DNA from: Bacteroidales bacterium CF
Lineage (GTDB): Bacteria > Bacteroidota > Bacteroidia > Bacteroidales > UBA932
Reading direction: 5' to 3'
Assembly (NCBI GenBank): GCA_000473305.1
Contig: CP006772.1
Location: forward strand, 1,240,001-1,304,000
Length of the DNA: 64,000 bases
The translations under genes were made by a program, and so were the position numbers. Positions 9,709 to 19,726 of this stretch are shown here, in pieces (positions within the stretch are counted from its first letter, which is position 1; every line of letters begins with the position of its first letter). Under the pieces are notes generated by a model. It had not been told where the DNA came from. It made no database searches and worked only from the letters and a program-made list of their open reading frames with translations.

Positions 9709-11904
9709 ATGGACATATTTACTCCGGAAGACAATGCTCTGATAGAGCGGGAATTTGAAGAATTAAGGTTGGCAAGTCTGAAAAGATGTGCCGATCAGGC
9801 TGAATATGAGATTGTTCTTAAAGCTTTTGATTTTGCCCGTTCTGCACATAATGGCGTAAGAAGGCGTTCCGGTGAACCCTATATTATCCATCCGATCTGT
9901 GTTGCAAAAATTGTAGTACAGGAGATAGGTCTAGGGTATAAATCGATTGTAAGTGCCCTTATACACGATGTCGTAGAAGACACTGAATACAATATTGAGG
10001 ATATTGAGAGGCTCTTCGGTACAAAAATTGCTTCGCTGGTGGATGGCCTGACCAAGATTAAGAGTGCTTTTGACAGCACAACTACAGGGCAGGCTGAGAA
10101 TTTTAAACGGATATTGCTTACATTGAATGACGATGTTAGGGTGATTTTGATAAAACTCGCTGACAGACTTCACAATATGAGGACCATTGAATCTATGCCT
10201 CAGCTCAAGAAAGACAAGATCCTCAGTGAGACAATGTATATCTTCATTCCTCTGGCGCACCGGCTGGGATTATATAGCATCAAATCCGAAATGGAGAATA
10301 TCTGGCTGATGCAGTCTATGCCGAACGAGTATGAGGAGATTCAGGCGCAGATTGCGAAAACAGTTGCTGAGAGAGGTTGTGCCATTGATCAGTTTATTGA
10401 ACCTATTTCTGAAAGCCTTCGTCAGGATAACATTGAATTTACAATCTCAAAGAGAACCAAAACTCCCTACTCCATCTGGAGAAAGATGGTGGAGAAGAAT
10501 ATTCCGTTCGATCAGGTATATGATTTGTTTGCAGTCAGGATTGTCTTTGAGCCAAAGGAGAATCAACCTGAAAGGGTTCAGTGCTGGCATATTTATTCGC
10601 TAATTACTGAGACTTACCTTTCAAAGACAGACAGAATCAGGGACTGGGTGAGCACGCCAAAGGTAAATGGATATGAGGCTTTACACTGTACGGTTTTAGG
10701 CAAGCTTGGAAACTGGATTGAGGTACAGATCCGGACAAAGAGGATGGACGATGTGGCTGAGAGAGGAATCGCAGCTCACTGGGCATATAAAGGGGCAACT
10801 CCTACTGAAAATGAGTTGGAGAACTGGCTGAACAGAGTCCGTGAAGTTCTTGAAAATCCTGATGTAAATGCTCTGACATTTCTGGACAATTTTCATAAAG
10901 AGCTGTTTGCTTCAGAGATCTTTGCATTTACTCCCAAGGGTGAGTCGATATCTCTTCCTAAAGGCTCTACAGCACTTGATTTTGCCTATGCAATTCACAG
11001 TGAGGTGGGAAATAAGGCCATAGCTGCCAAAGTAAATTATAAGCTGGTTCCTCTCTCCTATGTTTTGCGGAACGGGGATCAACTTGAGATAATAACCGCG
11101 GAATCCCAGAGGCCTCACAGAGAGTGGCTTGATTTTATAAAGACACCAAAGGCTAAATTCCATATTATGGATGTTCTTAATGCCGAGGTCAAAGCTTTGA
11201 TGCGTGATGGTCAGGCAAAGCTGACAGCAAAGTTAAAGGAGCTCAATATTACTTCAGATCCCGCTATCTATAAGAAGCTACTGGATATATACAAACAAAA
11301 GGATAAGGAAGAACTGGTATCACGTATCGGGGCCTCTTTGATCGATCTGTCCGATCTGAAGGAGAAACTTGAGAAATATGAGTCCAAAGGTCCTCTTATA
11401 AAATTGAAAAAGAGATCCAAAGAGGACTTTCTTTTAGAGGAAAACCCTATGGATAAGACTCTTACCTATGTAATAGCCTCGTGTTGCGGTGCTATCCCGG
11501 GAGATCAGGTTATTGGTTTTCAGGATGAAAATGGCAAGGTTATTGTCCACAAGAAGAGTTGTCCTAAGGCGATATCCCTTGCGGCCAGTGTTGCTGAAAG
11601 GATTGTTAAAGTCAAATGGGCCCTGCATTCAAATCTCTCCTTTTTGGCCAGAGTTACTATGAAGGGGCTTGACCGAAAAGGGATTCTCAATGAATTGACT
11701 CAGATTATTGCAAAGGTGATGAATATCAATATCAGAAAGGTTATTATAGATACTCATGACAACATATTTGAAGGATGTATAGATCTTGATGTCCATAACA
11801 AAGAGGACCTTGACAAACTAATTAAGGAGCTCTCTCTTGTAAAAGGAATTGAAAGTGTAATCAGAACTGAAATAAAAGATACTACGATTAATGAAAACAA
11901 ATAA
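9709..11904 (+). CDS. RelA/SpoT-type (p)ppGpp synthetase/hydrolase
   Basis: A 731-residue long RSH protein that controls the stringent response. The hydrolase HD domain looks intact (His61, His86-Asp87 in IHDVVEDTEY, and DRLHNMRT). The synthetase domain follows (YDLFAVRIVF, then VNGYEALHCTV and EVQIRTKRMDDVAE). Next come a TGS domain (FTPKGESISLPKGSTALDF), a conserved CCGAIPGD segment and a C-terminal ACT domain. Both catalytic halves appear complete, so it is probably bifunctional (SpoT/Rel type). It starts 3 bases after hydG and its last 14 bases overlap the next gene. Confidence 0.93.
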   Translation: MDIFTPEDNALIEREFEELRLASLKRCADQAEYEIVLKAFDFARSAHNGVRRRSGEPYIIHPICVAKIVVQEIGLGYKSIVSALIHDVVEDTEYNIEDIERLFGTKIASLVDGLTKIKSAFDSTTTGQAENFKRILLTLNDDVRVILIKLADRLHNMRTIESMPQLKKDKILSETMYIFIPLAHRLGLYSIKSEMENIWLMQSMPNEYEEIQAQIAKTVAERGCAIDQFIEPISESLRQDNIEFTISKRTKTPYSIWRKMVEKNIPFDQVYDLFAVRIVFEPKENQPERVQCWHIYSLITETYLSKTDRIRDWVSTPKVNGYEALHCTVLGKLGNWIEVQIRTKRMDDVAERGIAAHWAYKGATPTENELENWLNRVREVLENPDVNALTFLDNFHKELFASEIFAFTPKGESISLPKGSTALDFAYAIHSEVGNKAIAAKVNYKLVPLSYVLRNGDQLEIITAESQRPHREWLDFIKTPKAKFHIMDVLNAEVKALMRDGQAKLTAKLKELNITSDPAIYKKLLDIYKQKDKEELVSRIGASLIDLSDLKEKLEKYESKGPLIKLKKRSKEDFLLEENPMDKTLTYVIASCCGAIPGDQVIGFQDENGKVIVHKKSCPKAISLAASVAERIVKVKWALHSNLSFLARVTMKGLDRKGILNELTQIIAKVMNINIRKVIIDTHDNIFEGCIDLDVHNKEDLDKLIKELSLVKGIESVIRTEIKDTTINENK

Positions 11905-13705
11905 GATACTTGCATCGATCTTATTGATAGCTTTTATAGCTGCAGCCAATTCATGTGCTAATACATCAACACCTCCTTCAGGAGGTCCGAAAGATACTCT
12001 ATCACCGGTACTACTTAAGGTATTACCGGATTCAAACAAGACCAATTTTCCGAGGAGCGGAGGTAAGGTTGAGCTTCGTTTTAACGAATATGTGGTAATC
12101 AAGGATGCCGTGAAATACATATATCTCTCCCCTCCCCAGAAAAAGATGCTGGAGACAAAAATAAAAGGGAAGAGTGTTGTGGTTACCTTTCCTGAAGAGC
12201 TTGACTCGGCTGTTACCTACTCTATCAATTTCAGCTCTTCAATTTCCGACAATAATGAAGGCAATCCTTTCTATCCGTATGTGTATCCTTTTTCTACCGG
12301 GGCTATGATTGATACTATGATTCAGGCGGGAACAGTCATGAATTATAAGACTTTGCTGCCAATTGAGAATGTAGTTGTAGGTTACTATAAAAATTTAGTA
12401 GACTCAACAATAAGCAAAACATACCCGTCTGTTATGGCAAAAAGTGACAAGTGGGGATATTTTGTTGCCCGTTATCTGAAGAATACTCCATACAGGGTCA
12501 TAGCATTCAAGGATGACAATAATAACAATCTCTATGATCCCGGTACAGAGCTTGTCGGATTTCTGGATTCGCTTCAGACTCCCAATCTGCCTTTAACAAA
12601 GGGAATGAAAGAGACAGAGTATATTAATGTGAAGGATACACTAAAAGCTCTTTCAAGACCATATGAGAATGTATTATATATGTTCAAGGAGGTATCAGGA
12701 GTCCAATTTATTAAAGACAGCAAAAGACCACAGAGAAGAATGTCTTATATCACTTTTGGGGCTCCGGGAGTAAGGATTGATTCAATGGGTTTCAGGGGTA
12801 TAGACTCTTCAAAAGTTCTTTCGCAGTTCAACATTACAAGAGATAGTCTAGTGCTTTGGATCAAGGATACCCTTTTGGTTGTTCCGGATACGATGAATTT
12901 TGATATAAAGTACTATAAAACGGATTCATTAAATAAACTCGTACTTGAAAAAGAGACTGTCAAGTTGATTTCTGTCACTAAAAAGCGGACATCTGAGGAT
13001 ATTAGACTATCCACCGGAAAGGTTAAGAAATCTGATGATAAAGAGAAAAGAAAGGATCTCCTGGAGCTCAGAGTGGAGTCTGAACCATCCATGATTGAGC
13101 AGATTGGATATAAGTTGGTTTTTCCTGCACTGCCGGTAAAAATAAAAGTTGATTCTATAAAGGTTCACTCATTAAGTCCGAAAGGCATCAAAAGTGAGGA
13201 AGAGTATACGTTTGTAAAGGACAGTGTTGAAAATTTATGGTATTATGTGAGGTTTAAAAATAAAGTCCTTCCAGGATATACCTACACTTTGTCCATACCT
13301 GAAAAGACTTTTACTGATGTCTACAAATATACAAATGATTCAATAAGCGTTCCTGTAATGTTGCCTAACACAGACAAGCTGGCGCAACTTACTCTTAATA
13401 TTACCGGAACTAATGGGTCTCATGTGGTTGAATTGACCAATCAAACAAGGGACAAAGTCTTACGGACGTACAAGATTCTTAAGGACGCAGTACTCGTATT
13501 TCCTTACATTCAGCCCGGAATTTATAATATCCGTATTACACAGGACTTGAATGGAAATGGTATATTGGATACAGGCAGTCTTTTAGAGAGAAAACAACCA
13601 GAAATGGTCAGACTCGTTAAATTACCAAATGGGAATAGTCTTATAGAATTAAAAGAGGGCATGGAGTTGGAACAGAGTGTTAACTTAAAGGAGATTTTCA
13701 AGTGA
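11891..13705 (+). CDS. Ig-like domain lipoprotein of the Bacteroidota SbsA/Big_5 type
   Basis: A 604-residue secreted lipoprotein. The N-terminus has a hydrophobic signal ending in a lipobox with Cys22 (AANSC), followed by TPPSGGPKDTLSP, a stretch conserved in a widespread Bacteroidota family of unknown role. An Ig-like Big_5 domain (residues about 40-135) precedes a long beta-rich region and a C-terminal segment with DLNGNGILDTG. It is probably on the periplasmic or outer face of the cell envelope. It overlaps relA by 14 bases and the next small gene by 4, so the block from relA to ispG is probably one transcript. Confidence 0.8.
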   Translation: MKTNKILASILLIAFIAAANSCANTSTPPSGGPKDTLSPVLLKVLPDSNKTNFPRSGGKVELRFNEYVVIKDAVKYIYLSPPQKKMLETKIKGKSVVVTFPEELDSAVTYSINFSSSISDNNEGNPFYPYVYPFSTGAMIDTMIQAGTVMNYKTLLPIENVVVGYYKNLVDSTISKTYPSVMAKSDKWGYFVARYLKNTPYRVIAFKDDNNNNLYDPGTELVGFLDSLQTPNLPLTKGMKETEYINVKDTLKALSRPYENVLYMFKEVSGVQFIKDSKRPQRRMSYITFGAPGVRIDSMGFRGIDSSKVLSQFNITRDSLVLWIKDTLLVVPDTMNFDIKYYKTDSLNKLVLEKETVKLISVTKKRTSEDIRLSTGKVKKSDDKEKRKDLLELRVESEPSMIEQIGYKLVFPALPVKIKVDSIKVHSLSPKGIKSEEEYTFVKDSVENLWYYVRFKNKVLPGYTYTLSIPEKTFTDVYKYTNDSISVPVMLPNTDKLAQLTLNITGTNGSHVVELTNQTRDKVLRTYKILKDAVLVFPYIQPGIYNIRITQDLNGNGILDTGSLLERKQPEMVRLVKLPNGNSLIELKEGMELEQSVNLKEIFK

Positions 13706-14316
13706 TCAGGAGGGTTTTAATAATAATATCGGCTTTTGTCTTAGTATCCAATATTGTTTCTGCTCAGATGAGAGAGCATATGGTGGGATTTAAAGCCGCT
13801 TACAATATCAGTGGAGTCGATTTTACCCCGGAACAACTGGAGGTAAAAGATATAAAAACTATGAGCAATTACTCTCTTGTTTATACATTTTACCACGACC
13901 TGTGGAAAACTATGCCATATTTCGGATTTCAGTTAGGTCTCTCATCTCAGGAACAGGGCTATTCAATTGGCGGGGTTGAGAAAAGGATGACTGTTTGGGA
14001 AGTCCCTTTTGTATCACAATTTCATATTGACTACTGGCATCTGAGACTGCTGGTCAATTTAGGCGGTTTTGCCGGGTACAGGAAAGATAAGACAGGAGGC
14101 TTTGAAGATACAGATTACAGAATCGATTACGGTTTCATTGCCGGTGGCGGACTTGCATTTGTCCTCAAGCCATTCGAATTACATCTGGAGGGTAACTATC
14201 AGTATTCTTTGTCATCTCTCTATAATGCAAAGAGAGTAAGTACCACAGAACTGGAATACGCATATCCTAGGCAACTCCTGTTTAGTGCAGCTCTGTATAT
14301 ACATCTTAATAAATGA
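13702..14316 (+). CDS. Small predicted outer-membrane beta-barrel protein
   Basis: A 204-residue protein with a signal peptide (cleavage after about residue 21, SAQ) and alternating hydrophobic/aromatic strands such as PYFGFQLGLSSQ and LRLLVNLGGF, which suggest a PorT-like or OmpW-like eight-strand barrel. I do not recognise a specific family. The start is a GTG overlapping the TGA of the upstream lipoprotein gene, and its own stop overlaps the ispG ATG. It probably reaches the outer membrane and may be paired with the preceding lipoprotein, but no function can be assigned. Confidence 0.7.
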   Translation: MIRRVLIIISAFVLVSNIVSAQMREHMVGFKAAYNISGVDFTPEQLEVKDIKTMSNYSLVYTFYHDLWKTMPYFGFQLGLSSQEQGYSIGGVEKRMTVWEVPFVSQFHIDYWHLRLLVNLGGFAGYRKDKTGGFEDTDYRIDYGFIAGGGLAFVLKPFELHLEGNYQYSLSSLYNAKRVSTTELEYAYPRQLLFSAALYIHLNK

Positions 14317-15668
14317 GAAAAGTAGAGGTAAAGGTTGGAAATGTCACTATGGGAGGCAATCAGAGGCCTATAGTGCAGACTATGTGCAATACTGCCACTC
14401 AGGATATAGAGTCCTCGTTCAGGCAATGTGTAATGCTTTATGATAAAGGGGCAGAGATAATCAGACTTACAACACAGGGAATTAAGGAAGTCGAGGCTCT
14501 TAGGGTAATCAAATCAAGACTCAGAGATAATGAAATATACGTTCCACTTGTTGCAGATGTTCACTTCTCGGCGGATGTAGCTATAGCTGCAGCAAGAGTT
14601 GCTGATAAAGTGAGAATAAATCCCGGCAACTTTGCCAAGGAGTTTGACATTGCTGCCAATAAGTTTTCGGAACTGATTGAGGTGTGTAAGGAAGAGGGAA
14701 CGGCATTGAGAATCGGTATAAATCACGGATCTCTCGGAGAGCGCATAGTGGAGAAATATGGTGACACCCCATTGGGGATGGTAAATGCTGCGCTGGAGTG
14801 GATAGAGATGTCCAAAGAGAACAATTTCGATCAGATTGTATTATCTCTTAAATCAAGTAACACCAGAATAATGGTTGACGCTTACAGGCTGTTATATAAA
14901 GAGATGATAACAAGAGGAGAGGCTTATCCATTACACCTTGGAGTAACAGAGGCTGGAAACGGAGAGGCCGGGAGGGTGAAATCCGCTGTCGGAATATCTG
15001 CTCTTCTCTCTGAGGGAATAGGTGATACTATAAGGGTCTCTCTCACTGAAGATCCGGCAAACGAGATACCTGTTGCCCGTTTTATAGCCGATTACTTTTT
15101 TATGAGGCAGAATGATTATTTCGGTAATTCTGTGATAAGCAAGCTGGAAGATGGTACTACTCTGTGCAAGACAACTTTTAATTGTCTAAATTGGGATCAA
15201 TTCATTCTGACTGCATCATGTGAATTGGGGCCACCGCTCCTTGACAAGATTATTGATGATGTGGCCATTGAACTATATTGCCCGGAACATTTCATCACCG
15301 ATGATTTAAACAGGTTCAGGGATACTCTTTTACAGGCATCACGCAGGAAGTTTTCTTCACCGGAGTATATTGCATGCCCTGGTTGCGGTAGAACGCTCTT
15401 CAATCTTGAGACTGTGTTTAACGAGGTTAAGAAAAGAACATCTCATCTTGCAGGATATAATATAGCTGTCATGGGGTGCATCGTAAACGGCCCGGGAGAG
15501 ATGTCCGATGCTGACTATGGATATGTCGGTGAGGGAAAGAATAAGGTCACTATTTACAGGGGAAAAGAGCCTGTTTACAGGTCTGTCCCTGAGGATAGGG
15601 CAATAGATATGCTGTTGGAGCTTATTGAGGAAGATGCTCGCAATAAACTCTTCCGCCCTCGGATCTGA
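14313..15668 (+). CDS. ispG: 4-hydroxy-3-methylbut-2-en-1-yl diphosphate synthase IspG
   Basis: An MEP-pathway enzyme making HMBPP for isoprenoids. Residues 1 to about 270 form the TIM barrel (VADVHFSADVA, RINPGNFA, LGVTEAGNGEAGRVKSAVG). The C-terminal domain holds the 4Fe-4S ligands in ACPGCGRT and MGCIVNGPGE. At 451 residues it lies between the short form (about 370) and the long inserted form usual in Bacteroidota and plants (about 600 or more). Only about 80 residues lie between the two domains, so the insert is strongly reduced. The ATG overlaps the previous stop. The 3' end overlaps the convergent NfeD gene by 47 bases. Confidence 0.92.
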   Translation: MRKVEVKVGNVTMGGNQRPIVQTMCNTATQDIESSFRQCVMLYDKGAEIIRLTTQGIKEVEALRVIKSRLRDNEIYVPLVADVHFSADVAIAAARVADKVRINPGNFAKEFDIAANKFSELIEVCKEEGTALRIGINHGSLGERIVEKYGDTPLGMVNAALEWIEMSKENNFDQIVLSLKSSNTRIMVDAYRLLYKEMITRGEAYPLHLGVTEAGNGEAGRVKSAVGISALLSEGIGDTIRVSLTEDPANEIPVARFIADYFFMRQNDYFGNSVISKLEDGTTLCKTTFNCLNWDQFILTASCELGPPLLDKIIDDVAIELYCPEHFITDDLNRFRDTLLQASRRKFSSPEYIACPGCGRTLFNLETVFNEVKKRTSHLAGYNIAVMGCIVNGPGEMSDADYGYVGEGKNKVTIYRGKEPVYRSVPEDRAIDMLLELIEEDARNKLFRPRI

Positions 15669-16932
15669 CAATTACAACCCGATCGCCGGGCAAAGCCGAT
15701 CCATTTTCCATTGTAGCCTCATACCAAATGCCGTTTACCTCTACTTTGCCCGATGGAAACATCTTACTTCTGACGACTCCCTCCTCTCCTTCTAATTTGT
15801 CAACTCTGGCTACACCTACAAATCCCTCCTTGTCCCTTAGTTCTGTGTGAAGTGCCAGTTTAATAAAGCTGTTCCCTCTGGAAAAACGGCTGGCAATCAG
15901 AATTGATATGATTAATGAAAGGAAGGAACTGAGAAGAACTATAGCTAATGGCTTGATAACAGGTACAAAGTCAAATTTGCCGTGATAATAGAATAAGTCA
16001 TTGTCTATCATTGCAAATACCAAACCTGTTACCGTGAGTAACAATCCTGTTATACCGGCTGCGCCAAATCCAGGGATAACAAATATCTCTATGATAATCA
16101 GAATTATACCAATTGCAAATATAAATATCTCCCAATTTTCAGCCAGCCCCTCAATATATAACGGTAAAAAGTAAAGAAGAGCCCCCAAAATTGCTATTAC
16201 CGACGGCATTCCGAGTCCCGGACTCTGCATCTCAAAATATATACCTCCTATTATGAACATTAGGAAAATGCCTTGCAGATATGGTGTGATTAGAAATGAG
16301 ATCAGCTTGTCAAGGAATGTTATTTTCTGTTTTGTCGTTATGAAAGTCGACTCTTTCGCTATTATCTTTTCCACATCATTTATACTCTCTGCCTTACCCT
16401 CACAATATCCCATGCTGACAGCCTCTTCCGGTGTCAGACTCAATACTTTTATGCTGTCAGTCACCATTGATTCGGCTATGGACGGGTCTCTCCCGTTTAC
16501 CTGAGCAGTTGAACGCATCATCGCTCTCATGAATGCCTGGTATTTATCCGGCATGACCTCTCCGGTCTGATTGACTACCGTTGAAGCTCCGAAAGTACTT
16601 CCGTTACTCATATAAATACTGTCACATGCAATTGATATCAATGCTCCTGCTGAGACTGCCTGATGGTTAATGAAGGCCACAGTTGTTATTGGTGTCCTGA
16701 GTATGGATGTCCTTATGCTGTCGGCTGCATCTACAGCACCTCCATATGTGTTGATATCGAATATAATATAGTCCGATTTTTGCTTTTCCGCCTCTGTGAT
16801 GCCTTTATTCACTATCCTGAAAAGACCCGGCCCAACCTCTCCTTTGAGGTTAATCACATAGAAAGAGATATCCTTTCCAAATGCAGGGAAGAAGATAATT
16901 ATGATGAGATATGTTAATATTAATCTTTTCAT
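15622..16932 (-). CDS. Membrane-bound ClpP-class serine protease, NfeD family
   Basis: A 436-residue full-length NfeD protein. A signal or anchor (residues 1-19) is followed by a ClpP-like protease domain with NTYGGAVDAA and the likely catalytic Ser94 in HQAVSAGALIS; a Lys near residue 130 may complete the Ser-Lys dyad. Four or five membrane segments (about residues 215-340) and a C-terminal OB-fold NfeD domain follow (GVARVDKLEGEEGVVRSKMF). The family is linked to membrane protein quality control and usually pairs with a stomatin-like protein, but no such gene is adjacent here. The gene is convergent with ispG and overlaps it. Confidence 0.88.
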   Translation of the reverse strand: MKRLILTYLIIIIFFPAFGKDISFYVINLKGEVGPGLFRIVNKGITEAEKQKSDYIIFDINTYGGAVDAADSIRTSILRTPITTVAFINHQAVSAGALISIACDSIYMSNGSTFGASTVVNQTGEVMPDKYQAFMRAMMRSTAQVNGRDPSIAESMVTDSIKVLSLTPEEAVSMGYCEGKAESINDVEKIIAKESTFITTKQKITFLDKLISFLITPYLQGIFLMFIIGGIYFEMQSPGLGMPSVIAILGALLYFLPLYIEGLAENWEIFIFAIGIILIIIEIFVIPGFGAAGITGLLLTVTGLVFAMIDNDLFYYHGKFDFVPVIKPLAIVLLSSFLSLIISILIASRFSRGNSFIKLALHTELRDKEGFVGVARVDKLEGEEGVVRSKMFPSGKVEVNGIWYEATMENGSALPGDRVVIVRSEGGRVYCEHLPQ

Positions 16933-16958
16933 AAAAGTAAAGATAGAGTGATTTTTCC

Positions 16959-16966
16959 TATTTTTG
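16959..16966 (+). promoter_or_regulatory. Putative -7 element for the C69 dipeptidase gene
   Basis: TATTTTTG fits TAnnTTTG, 43 bases before the ATG at 17010, in the divergent gap between the NfeD and dipeptidase genes. Confidence 0.4.
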
Positions 16967-17009
16967 TGAACCGAGGTATAATAATACTAAACAAATCTGA
17001 ATAATAAAT

Positions 17010-18584
17010 ATGAAAAAAACACTTTTCTCGTGTCTGCTCTCAATGACATTTTTTGTTGCTTCCGCTCAGACAAATTTGTATAAGGAGAGTTGTACATCTA
17101 TCATGGTTGCAAAGGGTGCAAGTACAGATGGTTCCGTTATGACAGCACATACGTGTGATGCTAATTACAGAACATGGGTCGAGATGACTCCTTCAAAAAC
17201 ATATAAACCAGGGGATACAGAGCCTGTTTATTGGGGCTTTTTGCACAATGAAGAACCGTGGGATATGAGAAAGGTTGTTGAGAAAGGCAGGATTCCGGCT
17301 GTTGCAAGCACATATGCATATCTTAATACAGCATACCCTTGTTTGAATGAAAAGCAGCTGGCAATAGGTGAAACAACGATTGAAGGAAGAGAACTTTTGT
17401 TAAACGAAAACGGGCTTTTTCTAATAGAGGAGCTGGAAAGGATTGCTCTTCAGAGGTGTGACAATGCAGTCGATGCTATAAAACTTGTTGGAAAACTTGC
17501 TGAGCAGTATGGTTATGCTGATTGGGGCGAATGTATTACTATTGCTGATAAAAAGGAGGTCTGGCAAATGGAAATATTCGGTTCAGGACCCGGTAAACCT
17601 TCAGCAATATGGGTTGCTCAGCGTATTCCGGATGATCATATAGGTATCTCTGCAAATATTCCCAGGATTGCAAAGGTGGATTTCAACGATCCGAGGAATT
17701 TCCTCTACAGTTCTGATATTAAAGAGAGAGTAAAAAAACTGGGGCTATGGGACGGAAAAGAGGAGTTTGTATTTTGGAAAATAAACAATGGCAAGAAGCC
17801 ATTCTCTGTAAGAGAATACTTCGTTTTCAATGCTTTGGCACCATCTCTTAATCTTAATTACGAAGCTGAGGAGCTGCCATTTTCTGTGAAACCGGATAAG
17901 AAGGTTGATGTGAGAGATGTACTTGCCTTATATCGTCAGACATACGACGGGACAAGATTTGATCAGGTTGCAAATCTATCTGTTGTTGTTACAAGAAAAG
18001 ATGCTGTCAGAGGTGAATACAAGGATACAGTAAGACCTATATCTACTTTCATGACTAACGATATGAGGGCGCTTCTGAACTCGTTAAAACCCGGCGTTAC
18101 TGAGCGCAACAGGACTATTGCCGTTATACAATGCTCCTATTCACATGTAATTCAGCTCAGAGATTGGTTGCCAGATGAAGTCGGAGGTGTTGCTTACTTC
18201 TCTTTTGACAATCCGGCTCAGAGTCCAAAAATCCCTATTTATGCAGGTGTTTCAAATTTACCTAAGAGTTATGCAATTTGCGGGCAAAACAGATACAGAG
18301 AAGATGCTGCAATCTGGACATTCAGAGAGACAAACAGGATTGCAACTATAAATTGGGATAAGACCAGAAAAATAATTGAACCTCAGGTTATGATGTTTGA
18401 GAATATGCATTTCAGAGATGCTTCTCATATTGAAGAGATGGCTGTTAAACATATTAAAGAGGGCAGAAAAGATGAGGCCAGAAAGCTGCTTACAGACTAT
18501 ACCAACAATTTTGCAGCATCGGCAATGAGAAGGTGGACAGAGCTTAAGGCTGAACTGTGGACAATTTTTGCAAGGAGCATGTAG
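17010..18584 (+). CDS. Secreted C69-family dipeptidase
   Basis: A 524-residue peptidase of family C69 (PepD type, Ntn-hydrolase fold). A signal peptide (residues 1-19, ending ASAQ) leaves the presumed nucleophile Cys28 in CTSIMVAKGASTDGS close to the mature N-terminus, as expected for Ntn hydrolases activated by trimming. WGECITIADKKEVWQMEIFG and the following GKPSAIWVAQRIPD are conserved family segments. It probably cleaves dipeptides in the periplasm, supplying amino acids for fermentation. Many gut and oral Bacteroidales carry several paralogues of this family. It is a single-gene unit. Confidence 0.9.
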   Translation: MKKTLFSCLLSMTFFVASAQTNLYKESCTSIMVAKGASTDGSVMTAHTCDANYRTWVEMTPSKTYKPGDTEPVYWGFLHNEEPWDMRKVVEKGRIPAVASTYAYLNTAYPCLNEKQLAIGETTIEGRELLLNENGLFLIEELERIALQRCDNAVDAIKLVGKLAEQYGYADWGECITIADKKEVWQMEIFGSGPGKPSAIWVAQRIPDDHIGISANIPRIAKVDFNDPRNFLYSSDIKERVKKLGLWDGKEEFVFWKINNGKKPFSVREYFVFNALAPSLNLNYEAEELPFSVKPDKKVDVRDVLALYRQTYDGTRFDQVANLSVVVTRKDAVRGEYKDTVRPISTFMTNDMRALLNSLKPGVTERNRTIAVIQCSYSHVIQLRDWLPDEVGGVAYFSFDNPAQSPKIPIYAGVSNLPKSYAICGQNRYREDAAIWTFRETNRIATINWDKTRKIIEPQVMMFENMHFRDASHIEEMAVKHIKEGRKDEARKLLTDYTNNFAASAMRRWTELKAELWTIFARSM

Positions 18585-18613
18585 TTGAGTTTTCCATAAC
18601 TCTATTTTTTCAT

Positions 18614-18621
18614 TACCTTTG
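18614..18621 (+). promoter_or_regulatory. Putative -7 element for carAB
   Basis: TACCTTTG, followed by CCC, is a typical Bacteroidota -7 hexamer block 32 bases upstream of the carA ATG. No attenuator-like or pyrimidine-sensing structure was visible in the short leader. Confidence 0.5.
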
Positions 18622-18653
18622 CCCGATTTTAATAATTTTAATCAGAAAAAGTA

Positions 18654-19724
18654 ATGAGCGACAACAAACCGGCAACATTGCTCCTCGAATCTGGGGTGGA
18701 ATTTAAGGGTTACTCATTTGGAAACGACCAAGCCATTGATGGTGAGGTCGTTTTTTCTACCGCTATGGTGGGTTATCCAGAGAGTCTAACTGATCCGTCC
18801 TATTCCGGGCAGATTCTATGTGTCACTTATCCTTTGGTAGGAAACTATGGAGTGCCAGAGGATACGATAGTAGACAACCTTTCCACACTTTTTGAATCAG
18901 AGAGGATCCATGTCCGAGGATTGATAATATCCGATTATTCATTTAATTTCAGTCACTGGAATGCAGCAAAGAGCCTTGATAAGTGGCTTAAAGAGCATAA
19001 TATCCCCGGAATTTATGGGGTGGATACCCGAGAATTGACAAAGGTCCTCAGAGAAGAGGGCTCTCTTCTTGGAAAGATTATCCCTGAAGGTAGAGAACTT
19101 GATGGTTTTTCGGATCCAGACCAGATTAATCAGGTAGACGTTGTAAGTTGCAAAGAGGTTATGCATTACGGCTCCGGAAAGAAAAGAGTTGTCCTTGTGG
19201 ACTGCGGTGTCAAGCATAACATTATCAGATGTCTTGTCAAAAGAGGCGTTGAAGTTATAAGAGTTCCGTGGAATTTTGATTTTCATACAATTGACTATGA
19301 CGGACTTTTCATATCAAACGGACCGGGCAATCCTGACTTTTGCACTACAGCCGTAGAGAATATCTCCAGAGCTTATCAGATGGATAAACCAATCTTCGGT
19401 ATTTGCATGGGAAATCAGCTCATGGCAAAAGCCGGCGGTGCCAGGACATATAAGATGAAATACGGGCACAGAAGTCACAATCAACCGGTAAGGATGGCAA
19501 ATAGTGAAAGGTGTTTCATAACATCTCAGAATCACGGTTTTGCAGTCGATAATAACACTTTAGGCGCTGATTGGGAACCTCTGTTCATAAATATGAATGA
19601 TAACACTAACGAAGGTATAAGACATAAATCCAAACCTTTCTTCTCATGTCAGTTCCATCCGGAGGCCTCAAGTGGACCAACCGATACTGAATTTCTTTTT
19701 GATGACTTTATTAAACTGCTTTAA
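18654..19724 (+). CDS. carA: Carbamoyl phosphate synthase small subunit
   Basis: A 356-residue glutaminase subunit that supplies ammonia to CarB for pyrimidine and arginine synthesis. The N-terminal CPSase domain (GEVVFSTAMVGYPESLTDPSY) precedes a class I glutamine amidotransferase domain with the nucleophile Cys in FGICMGNQLMA and the His/Glu pair in CQFHPEASSGP. GNQ replaces the GHQ usual in many enzymes, a small variation. It ends 2 bases before carB in the standard carAB arrangement. Confidence 0.96.
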   Translation: MSDNKPATLLLESGVEFKGYSFGNDQAIDGEVVFSTAMVGYPESLTDPSYSGQILCVTYPLVGNYGVPEDTIVDNLSTLFESERIHVRGLIISDYSFNFSHWNAAKSLDKWLKEHNIPGIYGVDTRELTKVLREEGSLLGKIIPEGRELDGFSDPDQINQVDVVSCKEVMHYGSGKKRVVLVDCGVKHNIIRCLVKRGVEVIRVPWNFDFHTIDYDGLFISNGPGNPDFCTTAVENISRAYQMDKPIFGICMGNQLMAKAGGARTYKMKYGHRSHNQPVRMANSERCFITSQNHGFAVDNNTLGADWEPLFINMNDNTNEGIRHKSKPFFSCQFHPEASSGPTDTEFLFDDFIKLL

Positions 19725-19726
19725 AA

